Below are positions 45,889 through 55,099 of a stretch of DNA of 64,000 bases, piece after piece. The stretch is from Labilibacter sediminis (GTDB lineage Bacteria; Bacteroidota; Bacteroidia; Bacteroidales; Marinilabiliaceae), in contig NZ_VCHY01000001.1 in NCBI RefSeq assembly GCF_005877885.1, positions 186,001 through 250,000 on the forward strand. The letters are read 5' to 3'. The translations under genes and the position numbers were made by a program. Numbering within the stretch: position 1 is the stretch's first letter; each line of letters begins with the position of its first letter. The notes beneath the pieces were generated by a model. That model ran no database searches. It had not been told where the DNA came from and saw only the letters and a program-made list of their open reading frames with translations.

Positions 45889-46779
45889 TTATGCCGAATA
45901 AGCTTTATGATTTATGGTTGAATTTAATACCTGATACCTTCGCTTAAAATCTCTTGGAGTAGCGCTTTTTAACTCCTTAAAAACACGATTAAAACTCGTT
46001 AACGAATTAAAACCGGTTTCGAAGCAGACTTCTGTAATAGACAGATTACCGTTAATTAACAATTCACAAGCTTTACCTATACGAAACTCATTCAGAAACT
46101 GGAAAATGGTTTTATTAGTTCGTGTTTTAAAGAAACGACATAGGGAATTAGGTGTCATTGCTGCTTCTCTGGATATATCATCAAGGGTAATTTGATTAAG
46201 ATAATTTCCCGACAAATAATTAATAATCCGGCTTAAGCGATCCTCCTCTGAAGAAGATTTAGACAGGGAGAATTCCTGACTGGCCAGAGTTTGATATTTA
46301 TTGCTTTTTGAAAGAATATCGAGCACCTGTAACAATAAAATAATTTGCATCGCATGATCTGCCTCTGTCAAAGCAATTAATAACCCATGAACTTTATCTG
46401 CAGTTTTAGGACAAAACCTAATCCCACTTTGGGCTAAATTCAGCATGCGCTTAATGTTAACAAACTCAGCAATTGACAACAGACTGAAACCCGGATGATC
46501 AATATCAAATTTAATAACAATAAGATCTAACCCTTCGTATTCTACTTCATCATTATTTTTCCAAAGATGTGGTAAACCGGCTCCAACCAGTACCAAATCC
46601 TTTTTACCAAAATCCGACAGATTATCGCCAACTACTCTGGTTCCTTTTCCTTTGATATAGTATATAAGCTCATGTTCATCATGATAATGCCAATTTTGCT
46701 CATAATGTCTGACGTTAATACGATCAATAGCTATAGCACTTTTTATTTCGTTTTGTGTAGATTTATACTTTAACTTCAT
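45889..46779 (-). CDS. AraC-family regulator with cupin sensor domain
   Basis: A 296-residue cytoplasmic activator. The N-terminal cupin has HYEQNWHYHDEHELIYYIKG and GAGLPHLW; the C-terminal 100 residues are two HTH motifs (DDISREAAMTPNSLCRFFK and ITEVCFETGFNSLTSFNRVF followed by FKELKSATPRDFKRRY). RhaR/RhaS-type regulators share this build. Lying just upstream of the sugar-acid operon and in the same direction, it probably controls it, but a repeat-filled gap of about 500 bp separates them. Confidence 0.88.
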   Translation of the reverse strand: MKLKYKSTQNEIKSAIAIDRINVRHYEQNWHYHDEHELIYYIKGKGTRVVGDNLSDFGKKDLVLVGAGLPHLWKNNDEVEYEGLDLIVIKFDIDHPGFSLLSIAEFVNIKRMLNLAQSGIRFCPKTADKVHGLLIALTEADHAMQIILLLQVLDILSKSNKYQTLASQEFSLSKSSSEEDRLSRIINYLSGNYLNQITLDDISREAAMTPNSLCRFFKTRTNKTIFQFLNEFRIGKACELLINGNLSITEVCFETGFNSLTSFNRVFKELKSATPRDFKRRYQVLNSTINHKAYSA

Positions 46780-46830
46780 TCTAATTTGATTTAAGAATTT
46801 TTATAAAGCTGGATTAAAGGCTCCAAATAA

Positions 46831-46944
46831 CTAACTAATAATAATCGCTAGAAACAATGCCACCGTAACAGCAAAAAGACCCATTAAAAAGTATTTTAAT
46901 CGTTTGATATTTCTAATCTCAACATCAATATCTCTATTCTTCAT
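46831..46944 (-). CDS. Small single-TM membrane protein
   Basis: A 37-residue frame with a charged N-terminus (MKNRDIDVEIRNIKRLKYF) followed by one strongly hydrophobic helix (LMGLFAVTVALFLAIIIS). The pattern is what one expects of a small membrane protein. No ribosome-binding site is obvious and no family is recognised. It lies directly upstream of the AraC gene, in the same direction, 51 bp away, so it could be a leader gene. Confidence 0.4.
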   Translation of the reverse strand: MKNRDIDVEIRNIKRLKYFLMGLFAVTVALFLAIIIS

Positions 46945-47307
46945 AACAACTTGTTTTTTTTCACGAAGGCAAGTTGAAAATAAGTACATTATTTTTGATG
47001 GTTGAGTAGTTCAAATACCGTAGGCCAACAAGTCATATTTTTTATAATCAAGCGGTCTGAAAGAGTTGGTAAATCATGCAACACAAAACTACATATCGCT
47101 GAGTATGAGCCTCCAACTCTAAAATCAACATGATTAATTTCACTCAACATCTCCGAATATTAAATGGCTTAGAAAAACAAAGGGTATTAATAAAATGACT
47201 CTTTTACATGAATAGTCGATAAAGAAAAACTGTGCTTATTCATCATTAAAAAAGTAAAGACAAATCAATAATACTATTGCAATGCATAAAGTTTGATACT
47301 CTATAAT

Positions 47308-47572
47308 AACCTGAGTTCGACGTAAAATTATTGGCTCAGACCGCTTATAAATATTGAGTTTCAAGGAATATTTGAGAAGGAATAGTGGGCTATGTCGAAC
47401 AAATATGAAGCAGAAAGTCAATGTTTATAAGTGGTTACCATTGAGCTTTTCATTAAAATACTCATCTACTTCATTAAATTCTATTAACATAGCTCGCTAT
47501 GCCAATAGAATTTAACTTGTATATCAGTGTTTAATGAAATCTGAGCTCTATAATTTTAATCGAACTCAGGTT
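47308..47572. repeat. Nested palindromic element, 265 bp
   Basis: AACCTGAGTTCGA at 47308-47320 is mirrored exactly by TCGAACTCAGGTT at 47560-47572, with AAAATTA next to both. Inside, GAGCTTTTCATTAAAATACT near 47441 pairs with AGTGTTTAATGAAAT near 47527, and in the centre TTAAATTCTATT (47475-47486) pairs with AATAGAATTTAA (47503-47514). The whole could fold into one long cruciform. No coding content is seen. Confidence 0.7.
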
Positions 47573-47621
47573 ACAATAGAAAAAACACTTGTTTATGGAT
47601 AACCCTTGAGAATAAACAGAT

Positions 47622-47659
47622 AACCTTTTATAATGACAAGATTGCTATTATAAAAGGTT
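47622..47659 (-). terminator. 13-bp perfect hairpin after the HTCS gene
   Basis: AACCTTTTATAAT and ATTATAAAAGGTT are exact inverted repeats separated by 12 bases, 28 bp beyond the HTCS stop codon. A clear U-tract is missing, so it may act as a weak terminator or an mRNA-stabilising hairpin. Confidence 0.5.
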
Positions 47660-47686
47660 ATGACTTATGAAAAAGTGCTTTATTAT

Positions 47687-50600
47687 TTAGGATTTATAAG
47701 TAGTTCTATATTCACTTGGCGACAGATTATAAACCTCGCGAAAGTTTTTTCTGAAATTTCTGATATCCAAATAACCTACACTCTCCACTACTTCAGAAAC
47801 GGTTAAATCAGATTCTTTTAAAAGTTTAGCTGCTTTTTTCAACCTTATGGTTTTAATAAAGGATGATGGTGATTGATCCGTTGCTTTTTTAATTTTACGA
47901 TATAAAGTTGATGAACTCATAGCCAATTCCTTTGCCAATGCTTCGGGCGTAAAATCTGGTTTATTCAGGTGCTTATCTAGCGCTTCAATTGCTTTATCCA
48001 GAAACCGGGCTTCAGATGAAGTAATTTCTTCATGTTTTGATTCCAACACAACTTTACTCGAATACTTTTGCTTTAACTTTTTTCTGGTAGCAATTAACTG
48101 CTTTACCTCTTCTAAAAGCAGATCGGGAACAAAAGGTTTTTTAATATACAAGTCGGCCCCTTTTTTTGCACCTAACAACTGTTCTACATCACTTCCTTTG
48201 GCTGTCAATAAAACTACCGGGATATCTGAAATTAAATCGTTTGTTTTAATTTTTTCGCAAAGTTCATATCCATCCATACCTGGCATCATTACATCCGACA
48301 ATACTAAATCCGGCTTAATGCCAATTACTTTTTCAAATCCCTGAAATCCGTCTTGTGCTTCAATCACCTGATAATACTCTCCAATAATCTCTAAAAGATA
48401 ATTTCTTACTTCCTCATTATCTTCTACAATAAGCACAGTTGCCCCCTTGGTGCCGGTATTTACTGTCGCTTTAGGAACTATTTGTGTATGGTCCGGCATA
48501 ATGTCAACAAATTCTGTATTATCTTCCAACTGTGCTGGTGTAAAATGATCTTTACCTTTCTTAAGGTATACTGAAAATACAATTAGTCCTTCCGGATCAT
48601 TACTAACATGTACTTTACCTTTATGCAGCTCTGTGAATGATTTAACCAAATTTAAACCGATCCCACTACTTCCTATAGAACTGTCCCCTTTCCCCTGATA
48701 AAAACGCTCAAAAAGATGATCTATTTCTGAAACAGAAATGGGCTGCCCTTCATTTTTTACACTGATGCAGTACTGATCCGACTCATCTGTAACCTGAATC
48801 CACACTTTACCTTTGGGAGTAACATGTTTAAATGCATTGGATAATAAGTTTGAAATTACTATGGTCATCCTTTCAGAATCCACATATACCAAAGTATCTT
48901 TAGAGTTATAATCACTACGGAAACGAATCAACTTATTTTTAGCCAAGTGCCTAAAAGGTTCACTGTTTTCCTCTATTAGCTCTTGTAAATTTACCTGACT
49001 TACTTTTAAGGTAATTTTACCCGAATCCATTTTTCTAAATTCCAACAGTTGATTCACCAGATTGTATAAACGAGTTGTACTATGGCCTATTAAACCTATT
49101 CGTTCATTAAAAAAAGCTGGGTTTATTTCTGAAAAATCTTTACTCATTAATTCTTTAACAGGAGCTAAAATCAATGTAAGAGGTGTTCTGAACTCATGTG
49201 AAATATTGGTAAAGAACCTTAGCTTAAAATCATTTATTTTTTTGATTTGTTCATTATGCATCTTTTCCATTTCAATACCACTCTGCAATCTCTCCTGACG
49301 ATTATTCACCCAAAGAATAACTCCCACAAAACCCATGATTAGCATGACGTATCCTATAATGGCATACTTACTTTTCCAGGGAGCAGGCAATACAGATAGC
49401 TCAATTGATTTAATGTGCTTGCTCCAGATTCCATTACTATTTGTTGCTTTTATTTGAAGTTTGTAATCTCCCGGCTTTAGATTGCTAAATGAAATATTTC
49501 GCTGGTTTCTAATATTTATCCAATTTAAATCATGACCTTGCAAGCGATAAGCATACTGATTTTTATGTGGGGCTTTATAATCTAACGATGCTACCTTAAA
49601 TGAAAACTCCAGTTCTTTGTGCCCCAGTTCCAGCCTGGAAATTTCATTGATCGTTTTATTAAGTATGCTGCCGGATCCGTTAACGGAAACTTCATTGTTT
49701 AAAATAGAAAAATTTGAAATCACCACAGAAGGATTATAGTTATTCTTCTTTATTTCTTTTGGATTAAAAAATGTAAGTGCCGAATAACCTCCAAAATATA
49801 AATTCCCCTTTTTATCTTTATAGCATGCACCCTCTGAAAAACTTGCATCCCCTAATCCATCGGCTTTATCGAAATTAAGCAACTGATTGCTTTCAGGATT
49901 TAAACTTGAAATTCCTGCATTGGTTGAACACCAGATTAATCCATCATCACTCACTAAAATACCATTGATATAATCATCGGCTAAACCATTGTCTTTATTG
50001 TATGCTAAAAGTTTAGGTCGATCAACTCTGTTTAAATCCAGTTTATACAAGCCACATGGCGTTCCAAACCAGAGGTTACCATTTTTATCAAGCTCCAAAT
50101 TCAGAAGAATATCGCAGGCCAAAGGTGTAACAATACCCAAGTCGGCCAGTGAAGAAAAGGTCAAATCATTTGGGTTCAATTTATAAAGGCCTTTATAAGT
50201 GGCAAACCACATATTTCCCTTAAAATCCTTTTTAATAAATGTTACCCTATCATCTTGCAGCATGCTGGTTCCCGGTCCACTTGTAAAGTGTTTTACCAAA
50301 CGGTACTTATTATCTTCCTTTTTAAAAAGATAAACCCCACTTTGCTGTGTAGCAATCCACAATTGATTGTTATCAAAATAAAATTGATGAACCTTCTTAA
50401 CCTGTTTAAAATGATCATCAAAATAGCTTTCCGCTGTAATCAGATAAGGTTCAGAAGATTTATCCTGCGCAATAATATAAACACCTCTTTCTAAGCTTAT
50501 CCATATTCGCTTATCCGGATCAATATTTATGGCTTTTACCGATAAATTATCTACATGGTCTGATACACCAATAGAACCTGTTTTTACCTTATTAAAGGTA

Positions 50601-51709
50601 ATCTTATCATCTGAATAATATAATCCATTTCCATTTGTTCCTACCCATGTTCTACCATCTTCATCAACCAGGACTGCACTAATATGAGTTTTTACTTTTC
50701 GTAAATTGTCGATAACGCCAACACTTTTAAAATTGTTTTTAGATGATAAACGAACGATACCAGCCTGGGTACCTAACCAAACATCTCCAACATTATCTTC
50801 ATAAATGACTCTGATTACGTTAAAATCAACAGGGGCAGCATCATGATTTGGTGGGTAAATATCAATTTTCTGAAATTCTTTTTTCTTTTTATCAAACAAA
50901 AACAATCCGTTACCCCATGTACCAATCCACAATTTACCATGGGAATCATTCAGCATACAAAAGTTTTTAACTTTAACTGGCTGTTGATTAATAAATACCT
51001 CAGACCTTAATGTTTTATAATTAACCTTCATTAATTCCTGAGTCCAGCCAAGAGCCCACAAACAAGAATTTTTACTATCAACACTTATCGCAGTTACGCT
51101 TCCTCCTCCAAAATTTATAAATTGATTACCAGTTGTTTTTTTATATTTCAAGCCAACACTGGAAGCAATCCATATAGTTTCATCCTCTGTTTCTGCAATT
51201 TCCCGTACCTGATTTAGCCCCGGATAATGCATTACGGTATCTTGCTTAATGCATAAAACACCATTTGACCACGAACCTATCCATGTATTCCCTTTGCTAT
51301 CTTCAAAAAATGAAAGTATTCTGTTTATGGAATACTGTTTAGGAATATTTATTTTTTCAAAAACTTCTTTTGATACAACGTACTTTGATGGGCCTCCTGA
51401 TTTTAAACCTATGTTAATATCAAATGATGAGTTAAGATACAGATTCTCTATGGATGGATTTGACAGGCTATTGGAATCTACGACAGAAGGTTTATAATGC
51501 TTGAATTCATATCCATCATATCGGTTGAGGCCTCCACGCGTGCCAAACCACATAAAACCATAATGATCCTGTACTATTGATGTTACTTCGTTGTGAGATA
51601 AGCCATCTTCAACCGATAAAAAACCAAAACGATATTTATTTGACGATGAAAATATTGAATTGCAACAAAAACAAAATAAAACAGCAAATAATAAAGGCAT
51701 CCTAAGCAT
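47687..51709 (-). CDS. Hybrid two-component system sensor-regulator (HTCS)
   Basis: A 1340-residue HTCS. After a signal peptide come two seven-bladed Reg_prop propellers (repeats such as IVQDHYGFMWFGTRGGLNRY and EDSKGNTWIGSW) and a Y_Y_Y domain (YRLQGHDLNW, LKPGDYKLQIKATN), all periplasmic. A TM helix lies at about 785-805. The cytoplasmic part has a histidine kinase (His838 in FTNISHEFRTPL; NLLSNAFKHV; GIGLNLVKS), a receiver domain (phospho-acceptor Asp1139 in SDVMMPGMDGYE) and an AraC HTH pair at the C-terminus. HTCSs sense oligosaccharides and switch on polysaccharide-use genes. Which of the clusters here it controls cannot be told; the sugar-acid operon and its neighbours are the nearest. 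Confidence 0.95.
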   Translation of the reverse strand: MLRMPLLFAVLFCFCCNSIFSSSNKYRFGFLSVEDGLSHNEVTSIVQDHYGFMWFGTRGGLNRYDGYEFKHYKPSVVDSNSLSNPSIENLYLNSSFDINIGLKSGGPSKYVVSKEVFEKINIPKQYSINRILSFFEDSKGNTWIGSWSNGVLCIKQDTVMHYPGLNQVREIAETEDETIWIASSVGLKYKKTTGNQFINFGGGSVTAISVDSKNSCLWALGWTQELMKVNYKTLRSEVFINQQPVKVKNFCMLNDSHGKLWIGTWGNGLFLFDKKKKEFQKIDIYPPNHDAAPVDFNVIRVIYEDNVGDVWLGTQAGIVRLSSKNNFKSVGVIDNLRKVKTHISAVLVDEDGRTWVGTNGNGLYYSDDKITFNKVKTGSIGVSDHVDNLSVKAINIDPDKRIWISLERGVYIIAQDKSSEPYLITAESYFDDHFKQVKKVHQFYFDNNQLWIATQQSGVYLFKKEDNKYRLVKHFTSGPGTSMLQDDRVTFIKKDFKGNMWFATYKGLYKLNPNDLTFSSLADLGIVTPLACDILLNLELDKNGNLWFGTPCGLYKLDLNRVDRPKLLAYNKDNGLADDYINGILVSDDGLIWCSTNAGISSLNPESNQLLNFDKADGLGDASFSEGACYKDKKGNLYFGGYSALTFFNPKEIKKNNYNPSVVISNFSILNNEVSVNGSGSILNKTINEISRLELGHKELEFSFKVASLDYKAPHKNQYAYRLQGHDLNWINIRNQRNISFSNLKPGDYKLQIKATNSNGIWSKHIKSIELSVLPAPWKSKYAIIGYVMLIMGFVGVILWVNNRQERLQSGIEMEKMHNEQIKKINDFKLRFFTNISHEFRTPLTLILAPVKELMSKDFSEINPAFFNERIGLIGHSTTRLYNLVNQLLEFRKMDSGKITLKVSQVNLQELIEENSEPFRHLAKNKLIRFRSDYNSKDTLVYVDSERMTIVISNLLSNAFKHVTPKGKVWIQVTDESDQYCISVKNEGQPISVSEIDHLFERFYQGKGDSSIGSSGIGLNLVKSFTELHKGKVHVSNDPEGLIVFSVYLKKGKDHFTPAQLEDNTEFVDIMPDHTQIVPKATVNTGTKGATVLIVEDNEEVRNYLLEIIGEYYQVIEAQDGFQGFEKVIGIKPDLVLSDVMMPGMDGYELCEKIKTNDLISDIPVVLLTAKGSDVEQLLGAKKGADLYIKKPFVPDLLLEEVKQLIATRKKLKQKYSSKVVLESKHEEITSSEARFLDKAIEALDKHLNKPDFTPEALAKELAMSSSTLYRKIKKATDQSPSSFIKTIRLKKAAKLLKESDLTVSEVVESVGYLDIRNFRKNFREVYNLSPSEYRTTYKS

Positions 51710-52302
51710 AAATCCTATCTTTTTTACAAAATTATTTCAAGCGGTAAAAGATAAACAATTACTTAATAACTCCTGCTTCCATGCAATCTTTTATCCATGG
51801 TAATTTTGAATATAAGCCTTACTCCTATTTTATTATTTTAACCCGCAAAATGCATTAGAAAATCCCAGCCTGCCGGCTGGCAGGTTGTGCATTCAATGCT
51901 CATGACGAAGTTCTAATACATAATTCCATCTAACTAATATTGTTTTGCCAAACCGGCTTTCTTTTTGCTTGATCAAAAAGAAACCTGCCTTCCGTCAGGC
52001 AGGCAAAAAATCAAGTTCAATTCATCCTTCAGCCCACCTCCTTGTTGAATCTATTGCCGTCACACATCCCTTATTCACCCGCATTCAACTGCGTCGCGCT
52101 ATTACCGGCCCGGGCCAATTGAACTGGCCAACACACATTTTTATCGAGATAGAACTAAAATACTTGAAATAGTTAGCTACTCGGTTTTACTTTTTCAAAA
52201 AGTCTTAGGAATCCGGGTTTAACCACAATACAGATTATTCTATTCTTTACATTTGTTTATGGCAAAAAAAACATTATTCAGGTTTTCTAATATTCCTCCT
52301 TT
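51710..52302. repeat. Intergenic region with GC-rich palindromic repeats
   Basis: No gene. CCTGCC-ggct-GGCAGG at 51869-51884 and CCTGCCT-tccgtc-AGGCAGG at 51984-52003 are small hairpins, and CTTTTTGCTTGATCAAAAAG lies between them. The last resembles the palindromes at 45.6 kb. This looks like a repetitive element spanning about 51840-52170. Upstream of 51709 the HTCS promoter must lie here. Confidence 0.5.
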
Positions 52303-52794
52303 TCATTTAATCGTGAAAATGAACTCTGACACCTGAAGATCATATCTTGAATATTTGTCCTTAATAAATTCGGCAAGTTTCCTAAAGGTTACTCCATAAT
52401 GCCTTAATGTACCATAAGAATACCCCTTCCCCAATTTACTCTCCATGGTATTTAAATAATACTCGAATACTTCCAACACTCCTTTAGAGCTTCCTATATC
52501 GAGATACCCATTTTTAATGTCGATGATATCAAAAGCTTTTCCTACTGAAACTAATCTGTTATAAATATCATTAACATCCGTAGTGATTTTCTGTAATTGT
52601 TGGTTATAAACTACAGATCCATAGAATTGAGGATTAATAGCTTGTTTTACTTCATCCCAGTCTTCGATATTAATAAAAATGCCCGTTGACAGTTCAACTC
52701 GTTTTTGATTTAAGGAAAGTCTAATGTAGATTGGTGTAGATCCATCTTTTCTTGTTTTGTTCCTCCGGATTAGATACTTCGTATAAAACCTCAT
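52303..52794 (-). pseudogene. Truncated tyrosine recombinase (N-terminal half)
   Basis: A 163-residue frame matches the N-terminal arm-binding and SAM-like core-binding domains of Bacteroidota phage/transposon integrases (FYTKYLIRRNKTRKDGSTPI, STGIFINIEDWD, YYLNTMESKLGKGYSYGTLR). The full family is about 400 residues and the catalytic R-HxxR-Y domain is missing; the frame ends soon after the core-binding domain. It is therefore probably non-functional. It lies about 300 bp from the tandem tRNA-Arg genes, a usual target of such integrases. Confidence 0.7.
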
Positions 52795-52821
52795 AATACA
52801 TCATTTTTTTTAGCAGTTGAG

Positions 52822-52955
52822 AATAGGTCACCAGCATACTGTTAAGTTAACCAGTTTACACCTCCTCAACTAAGTATAAACAATATCAATATGAGTCAAA
52901 CTACACTATGAACCTCAACAAGTTACACCTTTCAACAATCTTCTGGTGACCTATT
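52822..52955. repeat. 13-bp inverted repeats upstream of the integrase remnant
   Basis: AATAGGTCACCAG at 52822-52834 and its exact reverse complement CTGGTGACCTATT at 52943-52955 flank about 108 bp. A further direct copy of GAATAGGTCAC is at 52969-52979. They lie between the truncated integrase and the tRNAs and may be recombinase arm sites or the ends of a small lost element. The rest of 52795-53037 shows nothing. Confidence 0.5.
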
Positions 52956-53037
52956 TTTCAAAAAATACGAATAGGTCACATATTGGTCTCATTTTACTGC
53001 TATTTTGATGCTTTTTTATGGGTTTTACCTAAAACAA

Positions 53038-53071
53038 AAAAGCGCTTAAAACATTGGTTTTAAGCGCTTTT
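53038..53071 (-). terminator. Terminator of the tRNA-Arg pair
   Basis: AAAAGCGCTTAAAAC and GTTTTAAGCGCTTTT form a perfect 15-bp stem with a four-base loop, followed on the minus strand by TTTTTGTTTT. It lies 24 bp beyond the 3' end of the second tRNA. Confidence 0.88.
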
Positions 53072-53095
53072 AACTAATTTTAGACTAACGTCCAG

Positions 53096-53169
53096 TGAAC
53101 CTGAAGGGATTCGAACCCCTAACCTCTGCGGCCGTAACGCAGTGCACTATCCAGTTATGCTACAGGTCC
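53096..53169 (-). tRNA. tRNA-Arg (ACG)
   Basis: A 74-nt cloverleaf on the minus strand. The acceptor stem GGACCTG pairs with CAGGTTC (one G-U), the discriminator is A, the T-loop is TTCGAAT, and the anticodon loop TTACGGC carries ACG. It is the second of two identical copies. ACG is normally edited to ICG by TadA and reads CGU/CGC/CGA. Confidence 0.93.
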
Positions 53170-53216
53170 ATCATTTTATTTACGACTGACTACTAATTAA
53201 TATTAATAGCCATTGG

Positions 53217-53290
53217 TGAACCTGAAGGGATTCGAACCCCTAACCTCTGCGGCCGTAACGCAGTGCACTATCCAGTTATGCTACAGGTCC
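53217..53290 (-). tRNA. tRNA-Arg (ACG), tandem identical copy
   Basis: Identical in sequence to the copy at 53096-53169, with 47 bp between them. A short similarity (ATCATTT) continues into the 5' flank, pointing to a recent tandem duplication. Both are read from the minus strand and probably share one transcript. Confidence 0.93.
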
Positions 53291-53455
53291 ATCATTTAAT
53301 ACTTTTTTGAGAACGTTTTTCTCAAATGCGGTGCAAATATAGGGAATTTATTTCTTTCAAACCAAGCTAAAACTTTAAAATATTGACACATTTTTAAGGT
53401 TTACTTAGCCCAAAAACATTAACAAAAAGGTTTTCAACAATTTAAGCAAACAAAA

Positions 53456-53480
53456 AAAAGGAGCATTTTTTGCTCCTTTT
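53456..53480 (-). terminator. Terminator of the NigD-like gene
   Basis: AAAAGGAGCA and TGCTCCTTTT form a hairpin around a T-rich loop, followed on the minus strand by a run of T. It lies just beyond the stop codon at 53499. Confidence 0.85.
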
Positions 53481-53498
53481 CTCTGTACTTGCAGTTTT

Positions 53499-54263
53499 TT
53501 ATTCAAAAAGACGCTGACTGGCCTCTTTACTTTCATCAAAACTTTTGTTTACCCCCATTGGTTCTACAACCGGGCCATACTCATAGGTAAGCACTTTGTT
53601 ATAGTGGTATTCTCCATCTTTACCAATACTACGTACAAAAATATCAACAGACGATTCACCTTCTTTTTGCAATTCTGAAATATCGAATGAAGCAATACCC
53701 CATTGTAAGTAATTATTTGGATCTCCATTTTTATTATGCTTAAGCTCCAATATTATTTCACCTTCCTCAGTAAGTGCATCCTCACTATCGTGCACTAAAT
53801 TGATGAAATGAACATAGTAACCACCTCCATATTCAAACTCCACATTTAAATAATTTTCGGTAAACCAAGTATCCTTAATGGTAACCGGATCGTTTCCAAT
53901 AGAATCTCTTACCTCCGGTGTAGTTTCGTCCGTAAAGTTAAAAATAGGCTTTGTTAAAATCTCTGACACTCCATTAACTTTTACGTAATAGTCATAAAAC
54001 TCACTATCATCTGCATCGCCCAGAATTGTGTAATTTACCAATACACGCATTCCATCTTCTAAATCCTCAGAATTTACATTTGATGCTGAAGGCCATAAAT
54101 TACTGCCTCCATCGGTTGTGATGTAATAATAATCTGCAGTTTTATGAACCGTACCTGATGTTAACCAAAATTTACCTAATGAGTAACTATCATCATCATC
54201 ATTACATGATGAAAAAGTTAATAAGCCCAAAAGCACAGGAATAATTAATAATAGTTTTTTCAT
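53499..54263 (-). CDS. NigD-like lipoprotein
   Basis: A 254-residue lipoprotein with lipobox LTFSSC (Cys20) followed by NDDDDSYSLGKFWLTSGTVH. This start and the two beta-rich domains (an OB-like N-terminal part with RVLVNYTILGD and a C-terminal part with YYVHFINLVH) are those of NigD-like proteins of the Bacteroidota. The family is linked to bacteriocin loci by name only; function is unknown. A strong Shine-Dalgarno-like GGAGG lies 8 bp before the ATG, unusual for this phylum. It is a single-gene unit with its own terminator. Confidence 0.85.
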   Translation of the reverse strand: MKKLLLIIPVLLGLLTFSSCNDDDDSYSLGKFWLTSGTVHKTADYYYITTDGGSNLWPSASNVNSEDLEDGMRVLVNYTILGDADDSEFYDYYVKVNGVSEILTKPIFNFTDETTPEVRDSIGNDPVTIKDTWFTENYLNVEFEYGGGYYVHFINLVHDSEDALTEEGEIILELKHNKNGDPNNYLQWGIASFDISELQKEGESSVDIFVRSIGKDGEYHYNKVLTYEYGPVVEPMGVNKSFDESKEASQRLFE

Positions 54264-54370
54264 TTTTTAATCCTCCAATTAAATTTGTTTGATTGTATGA
54301 CATGAAAAAACTGTGCCAGTTGCTTTTCTGTAATATTTTTTAACCTTTAATGCTTATTTTTTACAAACAG

Positions 54371-55045
54371 TTACTTTAAACTTTCTTTTAAGGCATTAAT
54401 ATCAAGCAACTTCACTTGCTTACCATTGGCTTCTATGATTCCATCATTATGTAATTCCCTCATTCCTCTACCCACAGAAGGTCTTGTTACGCCAAATAAT
54501 TCAGCCATACTATTTTGCGACATAGGTAAGGTAACCTCCATGGTTTTACCCCCCGACAGTTGAAGTAAATAATTCGCTATTTTTCCTTTTATAGTTTGAA
54601 AAGTAAGGAACCTTATTTTTTGCGAAAGAAACTGCGACCTGTTTGAAATAGCATTTAAATAATTCAGAAGCACGGTCTCATTTTTTTGAAACAAAATAAG
54701 CACCGATGCCTTAGGAATAATCAATATCTCAGAATCTTTATTGGCTACAATATTTACCGGATATTTATTGGACTTACCAAATAAAAATGCAATAGCTAAT
54801 GGTTTCGGAGGATCAATATCTTCAATTTTAATAGATTTACCTGAATAATCAATCATCTCTCCTTTTACGCCTCCTGATAAAACTATATGCAAACGATCCA
54901 CAGTTTCGCCACCATAAGCCACCATTTGACCTTTACCATACTTTTTAACCTGAAAATGAATTTGTCCAAGCAACTCCTTTATATCATTAAAGGATAGTCC
55001 TGTAAATAACGGACTTTGTTCTAGAATAGGATATTTTTCGAGCAT
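54371..55045 (-). CDS. Crp/Fnr-family regulator, HcpR-like
   Basis: A 224-residue regulator with an N-terminal cNMP-like beta-roll (GKGQMVAYGGETVDRLHIVLSG) and a C-terminal winged HTH (SQNSMAELFGVTRPSVGRGM). It has no Cys, so it cannot hold an Fnr-type Fe-S cluster; heme or another ligand is possible. It is divergent from the Fe-S protein and hcp, and a perfect 16-bp palindrome (55100-55115) lies in between. By context it matches the HcpR role known in Bacteroidota: control of hcp in response to nitric oxide or nitrite. Confidence 0.85.
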   Translation of the reverse strand: MLEKYPILEQSPLFTGLSFNDIKELLGQIHFQVKKYGKGQMVAYGGETVDRLHIVLSGGVKGEMIDYSGKSIKIEDIDPPKPLAIAFLFGKSNKYPVNIVANKDSEILIIPKASVLILFQKNETVLLNYLNAISNRSQFLSQKIRFLTFQTIKGKIANYLLQLSGGKTMEVTLPMSQNSMAELFGVTRPSVGRGMRELHNDGIIEANGKQVKLLDINALKESLK

Positions 55046-55099
55046 TATATTAAGCTTTGAATTGAGGCATGTAAGAAATATACAATTTTTTTTCTCATC

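Larger units (their letters stand above)
46945..47686. other. Intergenic region with a large palindromic repeat
   Basis: About 740 bp without a confident gene. A 53-codon minus-strand frame at 46989-47150 (starting MLSEINHVDFRVGGSY) has no recognised match and I do not call it a gene. The stretch 47308-47572 is a palindromic element and 47622-47659 a hairpin, both listed separately. Confidence 0.45.

Noticed and set aside
46989-47150. A 53-codon minus-strand frame starting MLSEINHVDF
   Set aside because: Clean start and stop but no recognised family, no spaced ribosome-binding site and no context; not enough to call a gene.
47236-47421. A 61-codon minus-strand frame
   Set aside because: More than half of it lies inside the palindromic element at 47308-47572, so I take the frame as a by-product of the repeat.
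51945-52172. A 75-codon plus-strand frame upstream of the HTCS
   Set aside because: It runs through GC-rich palindromic repeats; translation shows no domain.
53096-53290. Possible CRISPR or other array because of two identical units about 120 bp apart
   Set aside because: The repeat unit folds as a complete tRNA-Arg; there are only two copies and no spacers or cas genes.
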